Below, piece after piece: positions 11,905 to 25,281 of a stretch of 64,000 bases of DNA. The DNA lies in the NCBI RefSeq assembly GCF_017654505.1, contig NC_054538.1:21863912-21927911 (forward strand), read 5' to 3'. The stretch is from Polyodon spathula. Lineage: Eukaryota; Chordata; Actinopteri; Acipenseriformes; Polyodontidae. Position numbers and translations under genes: made by a program. The notes under the pieces were generated by a model, which saw nothing but the letters and a program-made list of their open reading frames with translations, did no database searches and was not told the DNA's origin. How positions within the stretch are numbered: position 1 is the first letter of the stretch; each line of letters starts with the position of its first letter.

Positions 11905-13410
11905 ATAAAACATGCTATTTAAATGCAGTAAAATAACTAAATAAATAATACAGTGACGCATGGAATCCATCTCATTCAACTTCAACCAATTAAATATGCA
12001 ACTTAATGAAGAATGGAAAGAATATTTGCATATTATAATACATGATTCTTCAATTAAGCTGAGAATACATTTACCAACTATTTGATTAACTAAAATAAAG
12101 TAGTTTCATGGGGGTAGTTTCACTAAGACGTTACAAAGGGAACCCAGTCAAGCACAGTTAAGGTTCTAAAAAGGCACAAACACAAGACATACTGAATCAC
12201 CACCAAGTCAAGGAAGAAAATATTAGTTTAGAAAGATAGACTCAAAACTCCCACATTGACGGTCATTTTAATCTGACCTTGAAAAAGTTCTGACTTTGGA
12301 GACAAATAACTTGAAGGTACAGTAAACATATAGCTTACATTTCAAACCTGGCCAGAAGGAAGTCTGCTGACTGTACTGTAATGATTTTAGACTGGCAGCT
12401 GGTCAGGTTTCTACAAAAGTTTTTCTAAACAGTAATAAATTGTTAAAATACTTTTGATTTCACCTGCAGAATGACTATTCCACCTGGATAACAATGACCA
12501 GATGTGCAAAGAATATGTCCAGTCAGTCTCCATTATTCTTATTAGATTAAATATTTCCATTAGCAAAATGAGAATGATTGCAAAAATCTAGTGCTTAGTA
12601 AACAAATGTTTTTACTTTATTAAAGTGAAGTACAGTCCCTCATATTGAAACCCCTAAAATCTAATGACTGCCCTGTATTTGATACCCAGCAAATCCATTA
12701 CTCACCTAAATATTTTAAAGAGGATAAAATGCATCATTCTGACTTATTTCCATCTAATTCTAATAAAGGTTCGGTTCAGGTATATTATTTTTCTAGCTTC
12801 CAATTTTTGTTGCTTTTCCACCTCGACACCTCGATAAAGAGTACAAACTGAGAAGACTGTTTGTCACTTCAATAATCTGCTCAGGTCCAGCCATTTTTTT
12901 GCATTACATTCACATATCCCTTCACAATTACTATATGTATAGCCATCCTGTTTCTTCTGGGAAGATCTTTCTGGAGTCATCACTTTTGAAGAAAAATATA
13001 CTCCTCGCTCCATTTAAAACTGGTCTTGGGTGTGTAATGGCCTTTCACATTCCATTTAAAGTTACAAATGTACTTGACTTTTCATACTTCATAGATTTTT
13101 TAGAACACCTTAAACTGAATTTCCTCTGAGTCATTGGATAATACCCTTAAGCCATGGAAATGTCTGAAACCAGCACTTTGGAAGGCCTTGACTGGAATGC
13201 CATCCAACTGTGAAGTCCAATGACCTAGCAAAGCATAACTTTGTTCTCCTCAGTATCACTGCTATGCTGGATCTAAGCGAACCAACATCAAGCACAATGA
13301 TCTGTTTACTATAATAGCAAGAAGATTTGTGCAAACACAATAATTGATGTATTGAGAACACCCTATTAGTCAAACACAAGAAGCAAAAAAAGCAAAAAAA
13401 GTGTAACCGT
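11905..13410. other. Non-coding stretch, nothing recognised
   Basis: AT-rich unique sequence. Short open frames at 12645-12851 and 12899-13129 show no family resemblance. Confidence 0.5.
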
Positions 13411-13413
13411 AAC

Positions 13414-13416
<3 letters not shown>

Positions 13417-13450
<34 letters not shown>

Positions 13451-13485
13451 AAACAAAAATATATATATATATATATATAAACCCA

Positions 13486-13545
<60 letters not shown>
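13417..13545. repeat. Poly-A run followed by two (AT)n tracts
   Basis: An A run of about 33 bases (13417-13449), a short bridge, (AT)n at 13459-13479, a 7-base break containing cccag, and (AT)n at 13487-13545. The 147-codon minus-strand frame over this region is an artefact of the simple repeat. Confidence 0.95.
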
Positions 13546-13548
<3 letters not shown>

Positions 13549-13777
13549 TATGCGCACAGAATTATAATGTGCATGAGGCTTCAAATAGGCAACTGGGCAA
13601 CTTGTTTGGTTAATGGTACATGCAAATTAAAATCCTTGCCGATTAATAATCACTGTTGCATCTCTAATGGTGTCAAGTCTGCCAGTGACTTATGTTATTT
13701 TCTGACTGAAAAACAGTGAAACAATAAACAGAAACAGAAGCAGCAACACATTATAACACTGATTTCAACAGGAATAT

Positions 13778-14309
13778 TGTGATGGGTACACCCCACCCCT
13801 GTGTGTATTATATATTTTTTGTTGTATTATTATTTAAAATTTATTGTTTATGTGTGTAAAAACACATTATTTTATTGGTAATTGTTTTGCAGCATGGATG
13901 GGGGGTTAAACTTCCCCATCCATGCTATGAACTCGTGCAGAATGTGACCGTCTCCAGATTGATTAATTTATTACTAATTTAGAGATGGTCTCATGTATAT
14001 AAAACCGCAGCTTTGGCTGACCATTTGTGTTCAGGGGCAGAACGAGAGGCGTGAGTTGTGAGATAAAGAAAGTAATATCTGAAAACAATTGCTACCCGTG
14101 CTGGTTTTACACCTGCACAACACTTGTTTTGTTCTGTCTGTTTGTTTTGGCCACGGTGCCGGTTTGTCTGTATTTTGTGAAAGTGTTTGTGTTTTGTACA
14201 AACCTTTTATTTTGTTTTGTTATTAAATCTGCGCACCAGCGCATTTCACTCACCATTCTGTGTACTACATTTCCTGGCCTGAACTCACCACACGAGCCAT
14301 CGTGTCACA
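13778..14309 (+). mobile_element. Solo LTR (gypsy-like)
   Basis: A unit of 532 bp starting tgtgatgggtacacccc and ending cgtgtcaca. It has a TATA-like box (tatataaaa, 13996-14004) and, further on, a T/G-rich part with an attaaa-type polyadenylation signal before gcgcaccagcgc. No internal retroviral genes flank it, so it is a solo LTR left by recombination. Target-site copies are ambiguous (aatat/catac, or gaata if the edges are shifted). Its ttttggccac(g)gtgcc block resembles the partial LTR near 55945, pointing to a related family. Confidence 0.65.
13891..13926. repeat. Perfect 13-bp inverted repeat inside the LTR
   Basis: The arms agcatggatgggg (13891-13903) and ccccatccatgct (13914-13926) are separated by 10 nt. 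It lies upstream of the LTR's TATA-like box, where a hairpin or a protein-binding palindrome is possible. Confidence 0.85.
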
Positions 14310-17300
14310 CATACGAATACAAATACAGTATATACTTTTTCAGATGAGGAAATCTTTGATCTGGCATCATAGGGACATGGACATGTAGGGGATTAGAATT
14401 CTGAATCATGTGAGTGGCTGTGCACTTTAACTTCTACTCAGGACCGATGTCATGCGGCTGGGTACGCGATTTCACGCTGCTTTTGATAAAGTATGGTTGA
14501 CCTGGGTGACAGGCAAGTGCAAAATGCACATATCAATGACCCATCAATGCTCCCATCCAAGCTTCTCTGGATTGAATAAATGATGATTAGAGCAAATGTT
14601 TCTATATCCCTGCTGCAATTGGGCTCATACTGGATCTCAATCAACAAAGATATGGCTAAATAGAATAGACAGAAATGTTCCTTGCGGAAGTGAAACCTTC
14701 ATGCAGATGTGGCTGTTTGTTACTGCGTCGGCTTACGAACGGCCGCAAGCATTTTGCCTTGCTCAAACCAGGTCAAATCCTGAGGTGGGTCACTGGGACC
14801 CGGATTAACCCGGGTACGACCCAGGTACATGGTTTCACACTATACAGGATTGTGACCCAGGTAGCCAGGAGCTGGGTCCGGACTCTGGTAGGAGTGCCAG
14901 TTTGAAAGGTGCTTGTGGCTTTACAGGGTCAACATCACTGCCCCTCGACATGCCGAGCTACAGTGTAGGCCCCTCTCTAACCTCATCAGGCTTCTGTTTC
15001 CAATTAAGAGAAGCTAATCCAATATTAAGATGTCAATGGAAGCACAGTGCACAGTTTGCAGCCAGCAATGACAATGAATTACATGTCCTGGTCCTTACTG
15101 GAGATTTATATCATAGCTTTGATGCAAGATCAAAGATTTCCTTATCTGAAACATGAACCAGAAAGACAGTTAAACTCAGCTCCAGGTTTATCATAGGTAA
15201 GTTTTTACTGTAGATACCTTTGTTACGTTTTTACAGGATTAATTATACACCACAGTATAAAATATTCTGTACAGCTCAGCAAATATGAAAATGTAATTGT
15301 GAAATAATTAAAGGCAGTGCAAGGCTAGAGTAAATTAGTAAAACTCAAACCCCATACTCCACAAGGCTAATTAATGTGGCAGGAATATTCTTTGATAGAT
15401 TACCTCGGAGTCATGATTAATTACCTGCATATTACAATTAACAATCCCACGCAACATCTATATTATAAAGCAACGATACCTGCTGCAATGGAAACTTAAG
15501 GATAATATCAAGAAAGGCAGCAACCTCTGTCAGTCTGACAGTGAACATAAAGAAAGGTTTTCTGACTCACAATAAGAGCACAGTATTGCCATGGATAAAG
15601 ATAATACACAATAGTCACTGTGTGATTCAACATCAGAATTCAGGGGTGTAGGAAAAACTTAATAAGCCACAATTCCTGATTCACCTAAATCTGCTTAATA
15701 TTACCATCAAAAACAGTTTTCTGGGAAATAAAAAAAAATAGGTGGTGGAAAAACTCAAACCCACAAACAAAAAAAATGTAATTGTGGGTTTCAAGTTTTT
15801 CCAGGACACCCTTCAATTGTATCTGTACTGCATGGCTTTTACTGCATGGTTTTTATGAATTAACAATACTGGTGAATTAACCCTTTTGAAGCTCGGTTTT
15901 TATATTTATTTGTTAACACATGTCTTCAAACTAATGAAGCGCCCAGCTGGACTTCCTCTTTACAGATTCACCCGGGGTTCAGTGACACAACGAGCCTGAC
16001 AGATGCAGCTATCACATTTCCTTCAGATCTCATACCCAGAAGAGGCCGCTCTGCGGCTGGGACTAGATCCTTCAGTACAGTAGCTACTGGCTTTTCCTTC
16101 CTTGAGAACACCAGCTTTTTCATCCATGCTGAATAAGCTCTGTTCCACTCTTACCCAATTTCCCTTGTTACTTTTTACCAGTCCAATCAACTAATACAAT
16201 ATGGTCCCTACATTTTTCATTACGTTCACATTCTTCACTCGGCCGATTTCATCCCTTCATACCTGAGCTTATATGCTCTTAAAAGCTGCTGAAGGAACAG
16301 TTCCAGGAAGTGTTCGAAAACTGTTCAGAATAGTCTACTTCTAGTTTTATCCTGTATTTCTTTCCTTTCAGACAAATGAACATTATCCTTTGCGCTTCAA
16401 ATTAGGGCCCATGAAGGCATTTCCTAACAAAAAACTATAACCCTCTTCCACACTATATATTTGTAGTATATGGTGCCTTCTCTGACCACTCAACAGAGCT
16501 TTGCATAGGTGTATGGTAACTCTGTTATCAACAACAAAGTCAAAGGCAAGGCAACTAGATCTGAATATTTGGCCTCAAACTCACAGCATCTAACACGGCC
16601 AAAAATGAACCCATCATATGAGCAAAAATCATGTCACTATACAGTAATAACAGTACCATAACAATGTCACTGTAAATGGTATTTGAAGTTAATAATAGTA
16701 CTAATATTATTGTGGAAATACAAGCTCAGCACTATTTAAAAATGGTTAAGGAATAAGGAATGTGTTTGTGGCTGGAGCACAAAGTTTTAAATCGGCACAG
16801 GTGAACTCTGGCACACTCCTGGGACGGTTGCACTCCAGTAGTCATTAGTCAAACCACACATGAATCACTTATTACCTAATTAACTAATCCAGTGTGTGCA
16901 ATGAATTTCCCTGCATCGCTATAACTTATGAGGAAGGGAAACCTAGAGCAATCCATTCTTGAATCAGAATAACTCAGAGAAAATATGTGATTCCCTGCAT
17001 CTGTAGGGCACTGCATGAGAGCCGTGGAAAAAAAATGCTGTAGTGAGAGATTACCTGTGGCATAATATACATAGTTCAGTAAATGACATTGCTAATGCCA
17101 ATAAGAACAATACAAACAACTCAGTGCCAATACAAGGAACAACACCCTCAAACATTGATGTTATGTTTACGGTATTTTACGGGACATAGTCTACAGATGA
17201 ATTTAATGGGCTCTGAGCAATTTATTTTACCCTGTTGTGCTGCAGGTATTCAATGGTGCATACTTAGTATACCACATGTTGGAACGAAGCCCCAAACTTT

Positions 17301-18285
17301 GCACTGGTGCAAAAGCTAGGCCTTACTAACTACTGTAATTTTAACTGTAAGAAAAACATCTCTGTGGACTTTATTATGTACATAAACATATACAGCATGA
17401 CAACTCCTTTTATGTTTAGTCTTCTTATTTCCACTACCTTTTAATTCAGAAATCCAACTTTAGTGATCTTTCAGTCCACAGCAATTAACTAATTGTCTCA
17501 TAAAGCTGTGTTCCAGTATAGCCAGTGCTGAGCCCCAACGACTAAATATTTCACCTTGGAAAGGCAGGCATAGGGAATAAACAGCTGTCACTTTGACAAA
17601 TGTTGAGACTGTAAGACAATGCCTTACACTTCACTGTTAAGAACATAGAGTGGTCTAAACCTTTAACACTGAACTTAAGTGGGGTAAACCAAACTCATAC
17701 CAGATGAAAAGTCAACTGCTTACATTTCACTGATCTGTGTTATTGCTTCCTGTGCTATTCAAGCATAACCAATTATACTACAACTGTTAAAATGCTGCTC
17801 ATAAGACGTCATTTTAAACATAATTGGCATTTGTATAAACCATGCCTTTAACCATAAGAAGGATGCTATATATCATCATATCTCAATGCAAGGCTAGACT
17901 TGATTCAGCTGCTAAACAGAGTCCGGACTGACTGCTGATTAGAGACGGGACAAGGAAAGAAACAGACTTCCCTTCCTCTGTCACAGCACAACTAGAATAT
18001 ATACACTGATTATACCTTCAATTGAACTAGAAATTTGTCACCCTAATTATTATTATTTTAATGGCATTTTTGGCATACATTTTAAAACACGTTAATATAA
18101 AATATAAAACAGGTTCAAGAACAATTTATTAAAGAACTGAATGACTAAAATATTAATCTTCAGTTTCAACCTTTTTGTTTTTTATCCATCAGTTTATCAT
18201 GTTTTTCTTGATCAAATCCTATGCTTTATGCCTATGTTTATTTTGTTCAAATTGTGATTTTCCTGGCTTTAATTGTAATCCAATA
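14310..18285. other. Non-coding stretch with minor repeat fragments
   Basis: No supported gene. 14780-14880 is a cluster of acccgggt/gacccaggt words that looks like the end of a DNA transposon. A 19-bp inverted repeat lies at 15747-15802. The 15960-16330 part is less AT-rich than its surroundings, but no protein family was recognised in any frame. Confidence 0.5.
15747..15802. repeat. Inverted repeat, 19-20-bp arms
   Basis: Left ggaaaaactcaaacccaca (15747-15765) pairs with right tgtgggtttcaagtttttcc (15783-15802) with one small slip; the loop is A-rich. It could be a tiny fold-back element or the termini of a deleted transposon. Confidence 0.8.
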
Positions 18286-18891
18286 TGTGGCAGAGCTGGG
18301 CCGGAAGAAAGATGGGGGATTGTGAAGATCTCATTGTGGCACTGCAGTGAAAGCTTACTGCATCATACTTTAGTGATCCATGCGTTTGTGTTTTTGTGCT
18401 TTATTTCCAGTGTTTTTGTATTCCCTTCCCGCTCTGTATTTCCCGCCGCTGGTTTTGTGTAGCTCTGTCTATCTGTGTAGTCTTAGCCTGCTTCTAGTGC
18501 ATGGTCTGTGTCTCCCCTGTGATTGGTCCTGTCCGTGAGTCACTGTGAGTGCACGTGTTCCGTATGTTCCCATTGGTCCGAAGTGTGCGGCTGAGGATGA
18601 ACGAGATGTGTAAACGCCGGTACCCTATTCGATTAAAGAGGCTGAGCTGAGGTTATAAAAAGGCGCTGAGCCACCATTAATGTTGTTGTTGTTCTGGTTG
18701 TCATGGTTCCTGTGTTCCTGTGTGAAAAGTGTATGCTGTGAAGCAGACAGAGCAGTGGACTCTGGTGGGCGCAGAGTAGTGACTCTGGCTTGGGTGCTGA
18801 GAGAGCGTCTAGAGAAGAAGAAATAAATAGTTTTTGGAACTAGGGACAATGCGTATCTTCTCCTGTTTTCTGCCTCCTGCGAAATGCTACA
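18286..18891 (+). mobile_element. Solo LTR with a visible RNA polymerase II promoter
   Basis: A unit of about 606 bp starting tgtggcagagctggg and ending gaaatgctaca. It is GC-richer than its surroundings. It has two inverted CCAAT boxes (attgg at 18522-18526 and 18572-18576), a TATA box (ttataaaaagg, 18653-18663) and an aataaa signal near 18822. An aata word flanks both sides, although at the right edge it overlaps the last base of the element. No internal genes are adjacent, so this is a solo LTR. The 3' part is non-coding. Confidence 0.7.
18653..18663 (+). promoter_or_regulatory. TATA box of the solo LTR
   Basis: ttataaaaagg lies about 75-130 bp downstream of two inverted CCAAT boxes, a standard LTR promoter layout. 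Activity is unknown. Confidence 0.6.
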
Positions 18892-19111
18892 ATACTAAGG
18901 TAAATTACAAACTTTACAGATTGTCTCAGCCAATCAGGTTCTAAGTTACTCGGTCATTAGACCACAGATACCCTCGAAGCAGAAGCTGTTTTCCTTTGTT
19001 TTTAACATGGGCAACATTTCCATTTGGGAAACATTAAAAAAAAAAAAATCTATAAAACATATTTAAAATAGAAAATTAGAGCCATTGCATTTATAATAAG
19101 TGCTAACCTCA

Positions 19112-19360
19112 ATTAATAAACACAGCACACTGCCATCGAGACAGAACAGCAACTACAGTGACAGTCTAATAGTCCACAACAACAATAAAAGCTACAAATA
19201 AACCGATTTGAAACACAGACTTAAACTAGGGGGAAAACCAGCACACAAATCTGTTATGCTGGCTCCATCATTAATGTAATCATTACTCAACCCCTAAGCA
19301 TGGTGTACAAACATTTACTTTACACATTGTGTCAAAACAGAGTTAAAAAAATAAACCAGC

Positions 19361-19415
<55 letters not shown>

Positions 19416-19824
19416 CAACAATTATGTGTTAATTATTAAGAAATGTATTATTAAATATTTTAATATAAGACACTGATAAAATTGTATAAATGTGCATTTA
19501 CTGTGGTCAATCCTGGAAGAGCATTCAGATTATGCAGACGCACTACTAACATTCAATACTTAAAACTCCACCACCGTTAGTGCCAGAAACACAGTTAGGT
19601 GCTTTTACTGATTTTTTTCCCTCTTGACATTCTGGCTCATCAGAAGAATGATTTTTCGCTCTTTTTCAAGGCTTCAACCAAACTTACCTGCTTCCGTTTG
19701 CTCATAACTACCACTAAATAAACAGTACAATCCTATATACTTAAAATGTGTGTTTCACTTTAACTGATTACATGAGATTACATGCAAGTCCACACTTATG
19801 AAGCTTACATTTTGCAAACCAATG
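19112..19824 (-). repeat. Unclassified interspersed repeat, copy 2 (inverted, longer)
   Basis: The reverse complement matches 5816-6340 and is longer by a block of about 150 bp. On the minus strand the start ATGAGCAAACGGAAGCAG lies at 19705 and is followed at once by gtaagt, so a splice donor overlaps the sixth codon. The unspliced frame reads MSKRKQVSLVEALKKSEKSF and then stops. An (AAT)n tract at 19361-19412 sits where copy 1 has a mixed trinucleotide tract. Similar codons with substitutions in both copies suggest an old transposon or retrogene start. Confidence 0.65.
19361..19412. repeat. (AAT)n microsatellite
   Basis: About 17 triplets inside the unclassified repeat. Confidence 0.95.
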
Positions 19825-20173
19825 GCCTGCAGATATTACTTTTATCCCTGTCCGCTTAAGACAGGGAGACATTTTGTGGAAGAGCAAAATAATGCAAGGT
19901 TAGAAAAAAAACTAAAGTTTAATAAGAATATCTCAGCCAGTGCAGACTGATGGCTCTCAGAAAGCAGAGGCTCTTGAGTGATGAGGAATCATCCTTCCAC
20001 AGCCTTATTATGACCAGTTGGGTGTACCTCATTTCTTCGTCTTCTTCTTCGTCGTCTTCTTTTTATTATTATTATTAAGAGCATTAGCAATAAAATTTCA
20101 TATAATCAAATTATTTAAATACGTAATACAATATACCAAGAACTTAGATTTAAAAGGCTTTGTGATTAAGTAC

Positions 20174-20222
20174 GTCTCTGTAAATCGCCTTGGATAAAGG
20201 CATCTGCTAAATAAATAATAAT
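20174..20222 (+). mobile_element. SINE/LINE 3' tail fragment
   Basis: ctgtaaatcgccttggat followed by aaaggcatctgctaaataaataa is the tail shared by many fish SINEs and their partner LINEs. The body upstream cannot be recognised, so only the tail is called. Confidence 0.6.
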
Positions 20223-20229
20223 AAAAGCC

Positions 20230-23200
20230 TCTATCAAACCTCTGGGAATTACACACACAGCTTATGATGCAGGCTTTAGTCAAGTAAATAAAAAAACAAG
20301 GATGGTGGGAAATCAGGTAATGAGAGAAGATTGTGATCATGAAAGCAATGGAAATGCACAGGCTTTTATGTGGGCTTTTCTTGTACCCTTCATTTCTTAT
20401 GTTTTCTTCTCTGTATTGTTACATTACTACTATTTTTTCATTTTTTTTAACTACAAACGAGACCAAATAAGCCAGTACACAAAAAAACCCATTAAATTAC
20501 ATTTTTTTTCCTGCTTAAAAATGCAACACATGCCTAGCAGATCACGGGAAACTCATAAATATATGTGACGACATCACAGATGCAGGCACTCTTAATAAAT
20601 GCACAAATGTAAGCAATGTAAGCAAAATGAAATTTGCCTACAGACATCTTGACATATGCGGACTATACTCTGATGACCTGAAGCAGCCTTGGCATGGACA
20701 CAGGAATGAGCAGAGTGAGAGATTGCACACACACAGAGGGCTTAGACCCGCAGAACCTTGGTATGCTCTTCATAAATTAGGACTTCCTGGCTCTGAGGTA
20801 GACAGTAACTGATACAATAAGATTTCTGATATCTGCGCAGGCATTCATTTTAAAAGAAAGCAACCATTTTTTTTTTCTGGGTTATGTTATAACCACTGCC
20901 AGATTGAATGCAGTTGGGTTTCTTAAACTTAATTTGGGTTAAAGTAAGGTATGCCAAGAAAACCAAGGCACACAACATTTGTCACCTTCTGAACTTGATT
21001 TTAATCAGTTTAAATAAATCAAAATAGCAAGAGTATGCACTTTGGCAAACTGGTAAGTAGGTTCAGGGGTTTAGTATAGTACCCCACTGGTACCAGACTG
21101 CTTTATGATTAAGTACAGATGCCTGAACTCTGGAACAACAGAATTACATTATGGAATACTGTCAGGAGTGCTGGATCCTGCAGCTCAAACTACGTCTTGT
21201 TGCAGTGCAATGATCAGAGCAGTAAAGTGGGTTCTGCTTCTTTAAACAGAGCTCTTTCTAAGAGAAAAGACTAATCTGTTTCAGAGCAGAGAAACATGAA
21301 AACATTGTTCTACAAGGTCAAGGCAACATTCCCTCAATGTCTAAAGAGGTGATTGTGCAAAGGCTTTGTGTGGGTGGTCACACAGAAAGCACTGTAGAGC
21401 TATATACTTCCACAGCCTAATCTGCCAGATGACTTTCATAAGTAAAACAGAAAGATATGTTAACACACAAATCTGTAAAACTTTTTTTGTCTTTCTTTCT
21501 AAAATTACAGTATTTATTTTTGGTGTTATATTGGGAAGTGCCAAAGGAACATAATTTTGCAAGGATGCCACGTGTAATATTTCAGGATGGCAGGTGTTCT
21601 AGCTGTGACATTGCATAATCTAATATGATGTTTAACACACAAAACCAGGTGCTTTGCTAATTTCATTAGACACACTGATTGCTATTTTTTATACATGATT
21701 AATCGGAACATTACAAAATAATCCATTAAATCAATTTCATTTAGGTCAGTACAAATGTGAAAATTTGTGTGAAAAAATGTGTGTGTGTGGAGGGGGGGAA
21801 GGGTAATTAAATACAATCTAATTAAAAAAGAAGCAGTAAATTTACCCCTACACGCATCAAATAGAGCCATTATACCCTAATTGTTAGGAACAGGCGGGTT
21901 GTAAGTGGCACCATGTATAATGCGTTCAGGTATTTTCCAACCATTAGCAGACCTTTTCTTAGAACAATGCATATAATCCAGTTTCCACATGTCACTTCAT
22001 TTAGGTAATCACATCATAATCAGGAATAATACCAGAACCCATTAATCATCATGCACCTAAATGTAATCTCTGGAAAACCAGAAAATACATTTATCCCTGG
22101 AAAAAAAGGGTTTACATAGCATGGTGGTTTATCAACAATGTGATCATACTACACTTAGTGTGGATCTCCTTGTGTAGTTTCTTTATAGCTGAATGGCAAA
22201 TAAGCTCCACATTCTGTTTTTTAAAGACAGACTGGCAACATGTGCCAAACCAAGATTATTAGTTCCTTTTTCCTTTTTATAAATCACAATTTCATACTAT
22301 ACTGTGACACATCTCCTCATATAGTACACCCCACAGAAAATTAAGGAAACAAATGGAGGGTCACAGACAGTCTGTCTCACATGGTAGCTGAAAAGTATTT
22401 AGACCTCAGGGACCATCTCTTCAATATTCTGCACATTATACACAGAAAATGTTTTACACTGAAAAAATATGATTTTAATATTATAATCAATCCCAGACAC
22501 CATCTACCGGCCCATAGCGTCTGTGTTCTTGACCCCCACATTATAATTTATGATTAGATATAATAGTGGAGAAATAACTACCATCATTTCAAAAACAACC
22601 CTGGCTAGCCAAGCTTGGGTATTGTCAAGCAGAGCTCCCATTTAATGTAATCAGTCTTGTACCTTCAAGAGTGGATTCATTTTAGATGACATACTGTCTT
22701 ATAAACATATTTTTGTCAGCAAATAAGATGCTACACAGTTTAAAGCAAAGTCATCTGATAGTTCTCCTAATCCAATTTTCCTTTTCTATGTAAATCAGTT
22801 CATTTCAATGGGCATTCATAGCTGCTGTGTCCCATTTCTCTTTGTTTAACCTTTTAATTAAAAAAAAAAACTTTATTATTCACTCCCAGTGACAACCCAC
22901 AACTCAATGAGACTGCATGTAGGCGTCGACAGATTCACTGAATTCGCTTCTCCATTGAACTGTTGTGGAAATAGTTGATTTCATTTGCATATGACCTTTA
23001 ATGTAATTCAGCATTGGGATTTTGCAAATCAGTTGTTGTTTTCCTGAAGGTACAGTACAGTACAGAATATGAGTCAACCTGGCAACATTTCCATTTTGTA
23101 TCATAGATGGAGTTCTGCCCTGGGCATATGGGTTATCTACTGAGTGAAAGGGTTACTGTACAGTACATACAATAGAAACTTTTAACTACATATATGGCGA

Positions 23201-24500
23201 TACTTTTTGCCAATAATTTCCCTCTCTCTGCTACTTTTATTCTCATCCTGAATTGTACAGGTGCCTGTATAATGCATTTTGTGCTGCACAGTATACTGCA
23301 CATGTGTCCAAAGTTGTGTCTGCTGCTCCTGGTCTTTGTTCCAGCCATGTTCTAAATTGTTTAATTTGAAGTCAATGGCGCCATGCCAACGCAGCTGATT
23401 TTTGCTATGTTAAAAAAAATGTATATACCTTTTAAAGTAAATTTCAGTTTTGCCCAAGGTCTCTAAGAAAACAGCAACATTGTCAAATTATGACAGTACA
23501 TCATTATTATGAAAAATGCTGTTTTCTGAGCACAGTCTGGTATTGAGGTGCATGCACAGAAATACAGATACTCTACTTTTGGCACAGCATTTGGAAGGGT
23601 AACGCTTCAAATGCCCCAGTTTCTCACTCTGGTAATACAGTAACCCTACTTCTGAAGCTGTATCAAAGATAATTTTTCAAGAATAAAATAACCACACATT
23701 TGGATAGGGATGCCTATTTCAATGACCTGCTTCATCCCAGTAGTTATTATTGTTATATGTATTATTAATATTTATAATGTTATGTATTCCCAATGTTACC
23801 CATTTTACCCAAATGGTACATCACTAAATGTATATGTGTCTTCTTGTTTTATTTGTAACACATGCAATAAAATAGTTTCCCCAGCATTGTTATGTAAAAC
23901 TTATGTGACAACATTATTATGAAAACTGCAATAAAGCACACAGTGTAACGTATTATATGAGTTATCAGAGACTATTACAAAAAATGTATGTAGTTAAGTC
24001 TCACTGAGCCTCATTTACGGAAGGGCGCTAAACTTTATGGTTCACGATAATTGCAATCAGTGTGTATGTTCATGATTTCTGTATTTACTATTGCAATTTT
24101 ACTCATTATCGCATGCGCCACTTGGCAAATTATGGCGCGCACTAAATTTAGTGCTTCACACTATGGTAATCATAATGAATATGGGATTTTTATGGCAATG
24201 CATGCTGATGTATAAATGAACATCCAGCTCAGAATAATGAGATGAGCAATATTCATATGGTATTTACTAAAGAATGTTAAATTTATTGCATGCATTAAAG
24301 TGATCTTTTATTAGTGTCTATGGAAATCAGGCTAACCACTAATAGGCGTGCTGTTTAAACCTCTTTTTCTGGCCTGAAAATTAGTGATGTGTAGTTTGAT
24401 TATTTGACTCGAATCATTTGATTCTTCAGTTAATGAATCAGTTCAACAGATTTGTTCGTTGATTGACTGATTCACTAACACAAATTAAATACAAATTACT
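20230..24500. other. Non-coding stretch, nothing supported
   Basis: AT-rich sequence with scattered short open frames (60-88 codons) and no family match. 24370-24490 is dense in gattc/gaatc words and may be the edge of a miniature DNA transposon. Confidence 0.5.
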
Positions 24501-24503
24501 TGG

Positions 24504-24940
24504 TGTGACAGAGAGCGAATGAATCCCAGTCAACAATCTCCCTCTCGATCTGTGAGGGCGCTGTATAACAGGAACAGTGTGCCTCGTACTGGATGGTTTG
24601 GCAGTTCATTCCAGGCTCAGTCGGAAGCCATTTGAGTCACAATACCAGAAGTCATCACTGTACTTCACCACGTACACTAATAAGCACTCACTCTGGACCT
24701 GTGACGGTATTTGTGTTTCGTGTATTATTCGTGTTGTTTGTTTATTATTTCGGGACTGTACCACTTGGTATTACCTGTGTGATACACATTGTTGTGTAGA
24801 GCCAAGTACTTAATTAAGAGTTGCGAGCCTGCAACACAGCCAAATAAAGGAGCGGTTTCATTGAACTTTCACTGTCTTGTGTGTGTTATTCCTGAGCACT
24901 GCACCATCTACACCTGCACACTGCAAATTACTTGTTCACA
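24504..24940 (+). mobile_element. Solo LTR with perfect 5-bp target duplication
   Basis: A unit of 437 bp starting tgtgacagagagcg and ending cttgttcaca, flanked on both sides by cttgg (24499-24503 and 24941-24945). The TG...CA ends, the 5-bp duplication and an aataaa signal at 24843-24848 identify a solo LTR of a gypsy-like or retroviral element. No internal coding region remains. The three short overlapping open frames inside are not genes. Confidence 0.85.
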
Positions 24941-25262
24941 CTTGGTCATGAAAATTTATATAAAAATATATAATCGTAATGTAAGTGAATATGTCTATAT
25001 AAAGTGTATGTAGGCCAATACACTCAAATATACTACTTTATACAAAACACATTACCCTCACTACACGATTCCTAGTCATCAATAGCTATGCAGGCACAGT
25101 TTCAATCAATTAATCAACACATTACTTAATGTATTTTATAGTATAGAAATAGGCAGATAGAAATAGCTTTCCTAGAGCCCTGAAAAAAAAAATCAATATC
25201 ACAAATGTAATATAATGGAGGACATAGTAGAGTATTTTATTTCAATGGAAATTACAAACAGT

Positions 25263-25281
25263 AAAAAAAAAAAAAAAAAAA
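25263..25281. repeat. Poly-A run
   Basis: About 19 consecutive A. Confidence 0.9.

Noticed and set aside
13131..13574. 147-codon minus-strand open frame
   Set aside because: It is the translation of (AT)n and poly-A tracts (runs of IY and F) and has no protein character.
14740..14900. Cluster of acccgggt/gacccaggt words, possibly a transposon terminus
   Set aside because: No matching opposite end or target duplication was found, so it was not annotated as an element.
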